NCBI GenBank assembly: GCA_036897095.1
Contig: JAYMSP010000690.1
Coordinates: 1-43,732, forward strand
DNA: 43,732 nucleotides
Origin: Plantago elongata
Lineage: Eukaryota; Streptophyta; Magnoliopsida; Lamiales; Plantaginaceae
Reading direction: 5' to 3'
Part shown: one piece after another, positions 1-10,034 of the stretch
How the letters are laid out: each line of letters starts with the position of its first letter
Numbering within the stretch: the first letter of the stretch is position 1
Position numbers and translations under genes: made by a program
Notes under the pieces: model-generated
Told to the model about the DNA's origin: nothing
Seen by the model: only the letters and a program-made list of their open reading frames with translations
Database searches by the model: none

Positions 1-1330
1 AAATTAAATTCCAGACACATTTTCTATCATTTTGTTACTAAAAAATAAAAAAGTAATTTTAACAAATAATATAGCCTTTAAAACATATGTGTGCTTCAAA
101 GTTCAAAGTAACGTACAATAACCAACAAAAAAACTATCATGTCACAAATAATTGTGTCAAATATTATGTTATTGGAGGTTTTCAATGACAATCAAATTAC
201 GATTATTATCAATCTATAAGATTTGTTAAGAATTGCAAAAAAAATTATATATCCACCTTGCATGTACTAAACTTGAAAAAAATGCAATATACACAAATAG
301 GGGGGAAGGAGATTAACTATCACTCATCCTTAACCTCTAACCCGTTTAAAACCAAAACTGCTATTAAATATATAACAATGATCATATTTTGGTATAATTT
401 CATTCTAGGAAATGGTTCAGGTAGCGAGTGCAAGTTTTTGCAAAGGTTTCGGTAACGTGTGTAAATTTTTTGCAAAGGTTTTGGTTAATTTGAAAATAAA
501 ACTAACGAAGAATTAACGCCGTCTAACCAGTGTGTTAGGTTAAAATATTTACAAAAATTTTAGTATATACTTTAAAAAAAGTTCGGATATAAATTTGAAG
601 TGGGCCAAAAGGTTAGTAGTGTAAAAAAGAATTTCCTGTACAATTTAAGAGTGAAAGCAACTTCTTTTTTTTATCTTGATAAAACACATTAACACACCGA
701 AAGGTCATTATCAGTGATGGGCGCTTGGCACTGTCAGCAGCCTCTCTAGTCTCCATTTTCCAATATGACCTGATGATAACTCCCAATTATTTTTCCATTT
801 TATATATTTAGAATACAGCTTTTTCACCAAGGTATTCTATCTTATACACATACAATATTTATTTAATACTTGTAATTAAATCTGTAATGTTATATAATGT
901 ATATAATGAAACATGAATCATCATTGGTCAATTTTAAAAAATAGAAAAAAGAAAGAGAATATTGAGAACTCAAAGTTAATACATGTACTCCCAACAAATC
1001 TGACCAATTTTGGAGTATAATTGTTGGTGGACATTATTGAAAATCTTCTTCTTGATTACTGAGCTGTTTACCATTCCATATCTTTTTCTATGCATTTCTT
1101 GGGTGGTGGAATTTATTGCTATTATAACATTTATTTATTTATTACTAATTAATACTATATGATACACCTTTTGAACTGAGATATCTATTCATCATTTTCT
1201 ACTGCTAGTACTATATAGTATTAACACTTATGACTATATTGTAGATAGAACTAGTATTGTATTCTGTTGTATTTTGTTATTATTATAATTATTATTATCG
1301 TTATCTGTTTCCAACTTTCTTTGCTTGTTG
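1..1330. other. Upstream intergenic DNA
   Basis: AT-rich sequence with no convincing exon on either strand. Around 420-490 a short motif, GCAAAGGTTT preceded by a T-rich stretch, occurs twice in near-tandem (about 440 and 471). It resembles a worn dispersed repeat, but I see no clean ends. The last part probably contains the promoter of the kinase gene that follows; no single TATA box stands out. Confidence 0.5.
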
Positions 1331-1591
1331 CACAGTGAGTTTCTGCTCTTGGAATGTCAAGCCTGTGATCTAAAATTCTTCAAAGTTGCAATCTTTTTCT
1401 TTCTTTTCAACTGGGTTTGAGCTGTTTCCATCGATCTTATCCTGGGTTTGGTAGATTGGTACTGTTGACTTATTTCTTGAAATGGGTTTTCAGTCCTTTT
1501 TGGTGAATCTGAGGGGGCTTTAGTTGACGGATCATTTTCTTGGGAATTGGGATTTCTTGCTACCTTTGATGGTTTTTTGAGGTAGAAAAAG

Positions 1592-4500
1592 ATGGGATTA
1601 GGTGATGATGGCTTGGATTGGGATGTTAAGAAAAAGAAGGGTGATGGTGTTGTTGTTGAGAAGAAGAAGACTGGTTCTGGTTGTTGGATAAAGTTCAGGT
1701 TTATTTGCAGCTGTGTTTCCTCAAGATCTAAAGTTGATAGCTCTGTTAGTGGACTCAGTTCACATGGTAAATAACTTACTTCTTCTATCCTTGTCATCTT
1801 GTACTTTGTTCAATTATTTCTCATGTTTCTTCAGAATGTTTTTGGTCATGATTGTGTAAAGCATGTTTTTTTGTTGGGTTGCATATAGTTATTATTGTGT
1901 TTGCAAGTTGAATTGCTTGTATTGTACATGTCTAGTGAGTTAAATTGAATCTTGTTCATTAATGACTGGAATATCAATGTGTAGAGGCAAATATTTATGG
2001 CTCTGATGTCTCATGTTGAATGCTTTCCTGCAAAGATCATAGGAAAGGGAGGTGTGGGGAGACTTAAAGATGGGAACTTTTAGTTATCGCTGGTTATAAA
2101 CACCATAAAGACAGGAACTTTTGTCTTGAATTCGTTAAAATGGGTGGTTTTTTTTTGAAACGGCTAAAGGGTGACTCGAACTCCGACCTAGGAGAATAAG
2201 TTTGGAGGTGAAGCGGCATACCAACTGAGCTGCACTTCGTTGTCAAAAAAAGGCCATTAATTTGAAGTTCACAAATCACTGGGAGACAGAGAACTCGTGT
2301 TAAAATGGGTGGTGAGTTACCCCCTATGTTTTTTCCCGGAGGCGGTTCCACTATCAGATCCACGACCAACAAACCACCAGCTGAGCATATTGCTCTGAGA
2401 CTTGCCCTTGTCTCTGATTTAGCTCGTGTCATATCTTTATTACTTGATCATATAGAGGGTGACTTTGAAATTATTGTTTCTGTCATAAGGTTGCTTGATA
2501 AATGCAGTCACAAGTGCTCCTCTTACAGTTTTTATTGTATTGCAGTGTTAACTACTTGTTTTGTTTCTTTGATGTTTAAATGGAATCCTGCACTCATGTT
2601 AAGATCATTTAACTGGTAGTTGTTGTTTCATGGTATATATTCATATTATGTAAATCTGATCCAGTGGATGAATACCTTGTAATCCTTCAACTTTACACTC
2701 TTTGCTTGTCCAGACAGAGGTTCCTGTATTTATTATCTTCCATCATTCTTTGTATGAACAGAAAATAAATCGACGAAAGATTCAAGCAGAGGCCAAACGA
2801 TTGGTACTGTAATCTCATCCACCAGTACAAGCAATGCAGAAAGTATATCTTCAAGTTCCAAGCTCGAGGAGGAGCTTAAAGTTTCATCTAGGCTGCGGAA
2901 GTTTGGCTTTAATGACCTAAAATTGGCAACTAGAAACTTTAGACCAGAATCCTTGCTTGGTGAAGGGGGTTTCGGTTGCGTATTCAAGGGATGGGTTGAG
3001 GAAAATGGTACTGCACCAGTTAAACCTGGGACAGGACTTACTGTTGCTGTCAAAACCCTGAATCATGATGGACTTCAGGGTCATAAAGAATGGCTGGTTT
3101 GATCCTTTCTCTATTCAATTTGCTTCAAATAGAGCTCTGTTGACCTCTTTTAATTAATAGAAACAATAAACCCATACCGAACAACTTTCCTAAATCTCCT
3201 TTAATTTTTGCTTATACGCGTGTATGTATGTATCTCCTCTTGTGAATAGTAGTAACTCGTTTCCAAACACTGCTTTCATTTTATAATTAACTTTCTAATT
3301 TTGGGAAATAAGAAGTCTCTGCTGAAACTTTGAAAACACATGGGAATCATTGTGGTAAAATGGCATATGCTCATCTAGTGCATTTAAGTTATAACACAAT
3401 GCTTGTTTATTACGCTATAGCATGAATTAGTATCTTGTATACTTAATTTTTGTTATTTGACAGGCTGAAGTAAATTTTTTGGGGGACCTTGTTCACCCTA
3501 ATCTGGTCAAATTAATTGGTTACTGCATTGAAGACGATCAAAGGCTACTCGTTTACGAATTCATGCCTAGGGGAAGCTTAGAGAACCACCTATTCAGAAG
3601 TACGTATCCTATTATTTTAAGTGCAGTTTGCTTTGATGAATTTATAAAGTTTGACTTGTTCCACGATCAGTTCTGGATAAGTTCTCATTACCAAAAACTT
3701 ATCTGTATTTATCAAGTTGAACAGTTGATGTTTTCTAAGAGCTACAGTTGTTATATCAGCTAAATTTTTTTGTCATGTGCCTATTGTTTTATACTAGAAT
3801 TTTCTTTGCTTTGTTTTATTTAATCTCATATGCTAAGAGATAAATACAACAAATCTCGACACTGGCACTAACCATTAATAAATGCAGGATCACTGCCACT
3901 TCCTTGGTCCATCAGGATGAAAATAGCACTAGGTGCTGCAAAGGGGCTTGCCTTTCTTCACGAGGAAGCAGAAAGACTGGTGATATATCGTGATTTTAAG
4001 ACATCTAACATCCTCTTGGATGCTGTAAGTTTGAGCGAGTAGATTGTTCGAATTTGTGTGATATATGTACTATTGCATTTGTCTGACCCACCCAGCTCAT
4101 CCTTACAGGAATACAATGCCAAACTATCAGACTTTGGACTTGCTAAAGATGCTCCTGATGAAGGGAAAACTCATGTTTCTACCCGTGTAATGGGAACTTA
4201 TGGTTATGCAGCCCCAGAGTACGTCATGACAGGTATGATTTTTCGATCCTTTTGTATATATTTTTTATTTTTAAATTATTTTTTGGTATCATTCCTTGTA
4301 GTAATGAGACTGATACCTAGATATGCCAACATTGAAAAACCAACTTTGAGCATCGACATTTATTTAAAGGTATATGAATATGATAATTATCCTGTATTTA
4401 GATTATGCCTGGCCTGGGTACTCGTCATGGTCAGAAAGTGGAAACGGTTGCAATTGTTGGTCTCAAGGAACTCCACATGCGTGCGACTCTATTTCCCAGC

Positions 4501-5404
4501 TAGGACCATAAAACCTTTATGAAATTTGTTCTCCCTAAGCAACTTTGTTTTTGAATCCTCTAATTCAATTCAAACTTAAATTTGTTTGCCATTTGTTCAT
4601 TCTTATCCATGGACTAAACTTGCTTGGAATTCTGATCTTAATTTTAGGCATTGACAATTTGACATTATTCTCTTTGAGAGTGTTACTTAATTTTGAGCAT
4701 GAAATTGTGATATGTACGAATACTGCTGTAATAATTCAAAATGGGTTCTCTAGTTTTCTACCTCAGATTCTTCTGTATTAAAAAATTATACAGGTGTGGG
4801 TCATAAGGGTACTCCAAAAAGTTCCTTATATTAGTAAAAGAAACATCTATAAAGTTTGTTTGATTTTGTCTCTGTTTATGTTACAGGACATCTTACATCA
4901 AAAAGTGATGTCTACAGCTTTGGGGTTGTCCTCCTCGAAATGCTGACAGGCAGAAGATCCATGGACAAAAAGCGGCCTCCTGGAGAGCATAATCTTGTAG
5001 AGTGGGCAAAGCCTCATCTGGGAGATAGAAAACGGTTTTACCGTTTAATAGATCCCCGCCTGGAAGGTCATTTCTCTATAAAAGGGGCCCAAAAAGCTGC
5101 ACAGTTAGCTGCTCGCTGCCTTAGTCGGGATCATAAGCTAAGGCCCATTATGAGTGAAGTTGTTGAAGCTTTGAAACCTTTGCCAAACCTCAAGGACATG
5201 GCGAGCTCATCTTACTACTTCCAGACAATGCAAGCTGACCGGGTCAATTCTAGCGCAAATAATAAAGGTGGTTTCAGAACTCAGGGATCATTTGGCAGAA
5301 ACAACGAGCAACGTCCAAGAAGCCTTTCCATACCAAATGGTACTCATGCTTCACCATATAATCAATTTGCTCATAATTCACCAAAACCAAATGTTAATCC
5401 ATAG
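1592..5404 (+). CDS. Receptor-like cytoplasmic kinase, RLCK-VII (PBL34/35/36-like)
   Basis: Ser/Thr protein kinase of the RLCK-VII class, whose members relay signals from cell-surface receptors at the plasma membrane. Six exons join in frame: 1592-1766, 2762-3096, 3464-3599, 3888-4024, 4109-4232 and 4887-5404, giving 474 residues. All introns are GT-AG. The N-terminus ([11 protein letters not shown], residues 31-41) matches the Cys-rich leader of the PBL34 group, where such Cys may be lipid-modified. Kinase landmarks: glycine loop [11 protein letters not shown] (125-135), VAVK Lys156, YRDFKTSN with catalytic Asp251, DFGLAK at 269, then an [15 protein letters not shown] activation segment and [16 protein letters not shown] in place of HRD is normal for this class. 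The tail after the kinase is Ser/Asn-rich. The probable 5' leader (about 1330-1591) contains short upstream ORFs at 1353, 1481 and 1569. The subgroup call rests on remembered family features; the kinase identity is certain. Confidence 0.95.
2134..2313 (-). mobile_element. tRNA-derived SINE in kinase intron 1, with 15-bp target duplications
   Basis: The perfect direct repeat GTTAAAATGGGTGGT flanks the insert (2134-2148 and 2299-2313). Read on the minus strand, the roughly 150-bp body has a Pol III box A (GCAGCTCAGTTGG, 2233-2221), a box B (GGAGTTCGAGTC, 2184-2173) and an A-run at the 3' end (2157-2149). That arrangement plus a long target duplication is the signature of a SINE moved by LINE machinery. 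Oddly, about 55 nt precede the tRNA-like head on the 5' side. It lies inside intron 1 of the kinase gene in antisense orientation. Confidence 0.82.
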
Positions 5405-6732
5405 CATCTGTTCTGCATATGCTTTTCGAGTTTTCTCTCCATTATTCTTTTCCCCTCAGTTCCTAAACACAGTTACATGTCATTTGCTGATAGTCAGAGT
5501 AGAGCTAATGGCATATTAACCTGTCACATTCTTCTACACTTGCAATCTAGCTCCCCATAGTTGAAATGTGCAGTAAACCTCCCTACACACATTCCTAGAA
5601 ATTGTGTCATCTGGAGGGGTGGTGTAAAATTTGAATACGGGATTGTGATCTGCACTTTTCAAATTGTTGGGAGATAAATTGCTTTTTAACCATACCAAGG
5701 ATGGGGTAAAAATTCCATTGCCTCTTGATTCACTTGAAGGACATCACGGTATTCAACCAAAGAGCGACTTAACTTACACTTGTGCAAGAATTTGATATGA
5801 AGATGTCCAAATGATGAAATAGTTCTCTCCTCACTGTCCTTGTCTTCCACAGCTGCATACGAACCGCTCTTGTATATAACACCAAATGGTCTAACGATTC
5901 AAAACTGTGGTTCAAAGTTTGGCTAGATTTTGTATGCTTGCATATGTTCCACCTGAACGATGTATATGCTAATTAAATGTTGTTTTATGCAAACCTATCC
6001 TATTATATTGTTAAAACATTGTATCAGGTTTGTTTACATGTTGTGAGTAAATGAATATTACTGTTCGGTCTATAGGGTGTTCTCTAATCTCTAGTGATTT
6101 ATTTCATCATGTTTTATTCTTCATTGCATAGTGTTGATACCAGGGAAGTGATACAATCTGAACAGTTTTTGTTATGACAGAGTAGACATGTTTTCATTTA
6201 TTGTTTTCACAACATTTCAATTATCCGATGTTAATTAATGTTTATACTAGCAAACAGGAGATGAATTTCCTGATTCCATAAAACAAGCAAGGGGCTAGTC
6301 CATACGTTGTTATATACGGTTTACATGGAACTGTAAAAACGACGTTATATCGTGTAAAAAGCACTTGGTGGAAATCGAATGGAGACCCAACACCTAACAG
6401 AAGATCCAGTGTGCTGACATTTGTTACCCTGGCAATGTCATTAGCTATTTCTGGTAGAGACATCATGTCCTGTAATTTTCTGGCAAAGGTTTAAAAGTTA
6501 GTTATGTTCATGTCCAGTTATTTGCTAAGTTTCCGAAAAAACAGTTGGTATTGTTGTCTGGTTTAGCATCAATTCAGGCTTGTTTTTCCCAAAAATAGCA
6601 CACTCCTATGGTTATATTAGGTCTCCATCTGTTTTTATCTTGTAAGAGTTCCCTAATAGTTGGTCTGAAATTTATATTTATACTGATGAAATATGCCACA
6701 ACATTTGTAGCTTTTCATCTTCACCAACACAC
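5405..6732. other. Intergenic DNA between kinase and pectate lyase genes
   Basis: Includes the 3' UTR of the kinase gene and the upstream region of the pectate lyase. Short open frames occur on both strands (for example 6242-6466 minus) but have no recognisable domain and no splice context. No terminal repeats were noticed. Confidence 0.5.
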
Positions 6733-6761
6733 CGAATCACTGGTGTAACATCAGTGATTCG
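6733..6761. repeat. 10-bp perfect inverted repeat just upstream of the pectate lyase start
   Basis: CGAATCACTG and its exact complement CAGTGATTCG are separated by 9 nt and end 52 bp before the ATG. If transcribed, it would form a small stem-loop in the 5' leader; as DNA it could be a dyad protein-binding site. No function is known to me. Confidence 0.6.
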
Positions 6762-6813
6762 TTTGCCAAGAACATAAAAGAACAAAAAAAGAGATATAAA
6801 CAAGAAACAAAAA

Positions 6814-8389
6814 ATGGCAATGAATAACAAGAAAACTCTGATCCTTTTCTTCAGCATCCTTTCGTTCGTTGCAGTATCATGTGCTACGAACTCTACTTTC
6901 GAGGCGATGCTCATTCAGCGGTCTGAGGATTCCTATAAAGATAATTGTAAAGCATACGACCCCAACCCTAACAAACTGACCGATGAATTCAACGTACAAG
7001 TGGATGAGTATGTTTCGTCTTAACATTTACGATGATCTTTTCTGTGATTTCAAATGTTTTAACAGGTGGTGTGTGTGTGTGTAATGCGTAGGTCGTTGGT
7101 CGGTGGAAATAACAAGACAAGGAGGAACCTCAGAGAACGTGGTTGCAGGGCCACAAACCCCATCGATAAGTGCTGGCGTTGTGACCAGAATTGGGCTTCG
7201 AACAGGAGGAGGCTAGCAGACTGCGCCAAGGGCTTCGGTTATCGTGTGACCGGAGGGCAAGCAGGAAAAATATATATTGTAACTGATCCATCAGATGACA
7301 ACATGGATCAGCCAAAACCAGGAACTCTTCGCCATGCGGTCATTCAGCCTGAACCGTTGTGGATCATTTTTTCACACCACATGATCATCAAGCTAAAGAA
7401 CGAGCTGATTATGACGAGTGACAAGACTATCGATGGCAGGGGAGCCCAAGTCCACATTGCCTATGGCGCAGGCATCACTATACAGTTCATCCACAATGTC
7501 ATAATTCACAACGTGTGGATTCACGACATTGTTCCCGCCTCAGGCGGAATGATAAGGGATGCACTCAACCACATTGGTATACGCACACGTAGCGATGGAG
7601 ATGCCATCTCCATTTTTAGCTCGAATAACATTTGGATCGACCATGTTTCACTTTCTAAAGGTGCTGATGGACTTATCGATGTGATTGAGGGTTCCACTGC
7701 CATTACTGTCTCCAACAGCAAGTTCAACCATCACAATGATGTGAGTTTTACACATCCATACAATGATGCAATGAATCATGTTAAACAGGTAAAGATCTGA
7801 TAAAAGGTTGATGCTATTCATATCTGCAGGTCATGCTCTTGGGTGCAAATGATGCTAGCTCCAAGGACGCAATAATGCAAGTAACCGTCGCGTTCAACCG
7901 ATTTGGGGAGGGCTGTATTCAGAGGATGCCACGTGTCCGATGGGGGTATGTCCATGTTGTCAACAACGACTACTCGCACTGGGAGCTGTATGCCATCGGT
8001 GGCAGTGCACATCCCACCATCATTAGCCAGGGAAACCGGTTCAGGCCCATGAACAACCCTTACCTCAAGGAAGTAAGAATTGAAGAATGCAAAGCATTAC
8101 ACACAGCAATGCCTTCGAAAAAAATTTGTACTAATGAGTTATTGTAAAAACATGGCAGGTGACGAAGAGAGACTATGCTACCAAGGATGAGTGGATGAAA
8201 TGGCAATGGCAATCAGAGGGCGACTTGTTCTTGAACGGGGCGTTCTTTACTCAGTCAGGACCACCATTGAAACACACTACTAATCCATTCAATAAGAAAA
8301 ATTCACTACGCTTCAAGCCTGGCTCTTATGCAGGGAGACTCGCACGCTTTGCTGGCGCCATGAGATGCCGTGTGGGTAGACCATGTTAA
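6814..8389 (+). CDS. Pectate lyase (polysaccharide lyase family 1), secreted
   Basis: Cleaves de-esterified pectin by Ca2+-dependent beta-elimination in the cell wall. Four exons: 6814-7007, 7092-7740, 7830-8072 and 8159-8389, giving about 438 residues, normal for plant PL1 enzymes. The N-terminus is a clear signal peptide ([15 protein letters not shown]), followed by a plant Pec_lyase_N-type segment. Family motifs: [29 protein letters not shown], the Ca2+-site region [22 protein letters not shown] joining MLLGAND across intron 2, and the catalytic-Arg block [17 protein letters not shown]. The last differs from the usual RMPRCRHGYFHVVNNDY at Cys, His and Phe, but both Arg are kept. Exon 2 is uncertain: a (GT)n run follows a good CAG at 7065, but using that site would break the frame, while the TAG at 7091 keeps it. 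Similarity to pollen LAT-type enzymes is an impression only. Confidence 0.93.
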
Positions 8390-9612
8390 TTTTGTCGCTG
8401 CTTCCTCTTAGGATCTTGACGATAAGATGATTAACAACGACTGGTAGACAAGATTCCTTATAAAAGATTATAACTTAGATGAATAATTGTTATCTAATTT
8501 CCATTCTGTGTAGCTGCTTTGGCAATTTTATTTGTAACTATAGAACTCTATTTATTTCACTTCTTACTTTGTTCTTGTACAATTTTGGCTTGAAACAATT
8601 GTGAAGTGTACTAGATATTTTATAGAAGCTCCACTGCATCTTAGGCCTCAGAGGATTAAGCTGTTGATCTGCACCTCATCTGATTCTGATTCCTAAATCT
8701 GACCGGAATTTAGTCCATCTGAACAAGACAAGACTACTAACAACAGTCCATAACTAACACGAAAACAAGTAAAAAGAGTAAAATTATAAAAAAGAACTCG
8801 AGAAAATCAAAATGATCTTCAGACTTTCAGAATCATCAAACTTACACAAATCGAACGTTCTTGGTGCAATTTCTTTTAGCAGTTAAACAGCTACTGTTTC
8901 TTCAGTAATAAGCTTGGTTTTTCAAAAATGGAGGGTCTTCTTTCTCTTTTCTGCCTGTTTTTCTCTTAAACTAGATCACAACCACAGTTCTTCAGCGAGT
9001 ACAATTTTCAGAAGGAAATACTCAGTGTCAGCGAGCTGTTGTGAAAACTTTAGTGGAAATCTAATCTCATTTCATTTTTTGATATGATTCTGAATGCTCA
9101 AGGAATCATTCGACATGAATATTACGTACCTTTGCAGCTCTCTTTGCATGACAAGCAATAAATTTGAAAGCTACCTACCAATCTGCCATGAGTGAACCTG
9201 GACACACGCAGCCACAGGATACGTAAAGAAAAATGACACGGAATCTAAAACTAAAAGTAAGAAAAAACATATACCCTGCATCTTGAATAAACATATTCCC
9301 TGCATCTTTGTAGTTCTTACATTTATATATCATTTTCAACTGTATGATTACAAGTGGAGAGCTGATGGAATGAAGAAAGGGATATAGAGCTCTTTGAGTT
9401 GATTCCTTGCAATTTTATTCCTTTTTCATTATTTGGACTCAAACTATGTCCAGGTTCATAAACACATGTATTGTATTGAAACTGTGTATTATCTAGGTTC
9501 AAACTGGTCCTGTCAGAAGACCGACACTGCTAACTTTCTCGTTAACATGAATTTGGATCGAATCTGTCTTTTGATTTAGCGATTTATCTTACAAAACTGT
9601 ATGGGCCTGATC
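8390..9612. other. Intergenic DNA, partly homologous to the flanks of the other MIR395 loci
   Basis: No gene is visible. From about 9280 the sequence resembles the regions upstream of the second and third MIR395 hairpins (shared stretches such as ACATATTCCCTGCATC, TGATGGAATGAA and TGTCCAGGTTCA). It therefore seems to be the left arm of the first copy of the duplicated module. Confidence 0.55.
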
Positions 9613-9621
9613 CTATATAAA
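9613..9621 (+). promoter_or_regulatory. TATA box of MIR395 locus A
   Basis: CTATATAAA lies about 45-50 nt before the hairpin. The same CTATATAAA sits at the equivalent place before the other two hairpins, which supports a Pol II promoter reading rightward. Confidence 0.65.
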
Positions 9622-9664
9622 GGAAGTGTGCAACAACTAGACTGACACAAATCGGATCAAACGA

Positions 9665-9786
9665 GTCTGGTTTCCATCATGAGTTTCCTCAGACTACTTC
9701 ACAACTAATATAGGAGTCCCCTGATTGATATCGAGGAACTTATTGCTCTCGTGAAGTGTTTGGGGGAACTCTTGACGTGACCAGGC
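9665..9786 (+). ncRNA. MIR395: MIR395 precursor hairpin A
   Basis: The 3' arm contains the 21-nt miR395 at 9751-9771, with core GAAGTGTTTGGGGGAACTC preceded by GT; I recall this G-initial form as one of the known miR395 variants. The 5' arm at 9681-9702 (GAGTTTCCTCAGACTACTTC then AC) pairs with it along its whole length with one bulged base and several G-U pairs, and pairing continues outward (GTCTGG with CCAGGC). The loop is about 48 nt. miR395 is induced by sulfate starvation and guides cleavage of ATP sulfurylase and SULTR2;1 mRNAs. The hairpin lies 264 nt beyond the stop codon of PVADH1 on the opposite strand. Its loop and outer stem differ from copies B and C, so it is the most diverged of the three. 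Confidence 0.93.
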
Positions 9787-10034
9787 AACGATACAGTATT
9801 TTCTCTTATGTTCTTGAATGCATGCACACCTAATTTTGCAATATCTAAACAGGTTGCTGACATTATTCGAATACTAAAATCAGTACCTCATATAACTGTG
9901 ATATCAGAATACAACTTGAGAATGCTACGTTTGCCATATGGATAATCTCAAAAACTCCATTTAGAAAGATCACGGGATCTTATTATTCTTGCAGCACCCT
10001 TCTTCAGAAACTTATCTAAAAGAAACATCTCTCT

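Noticed and set aside
6242-6466. 74-codon minus-strand frame upstream of pectate lyase
   Set aside because: No recognisable domain, no splice partners and composition like the surrounding noncoding DNA.
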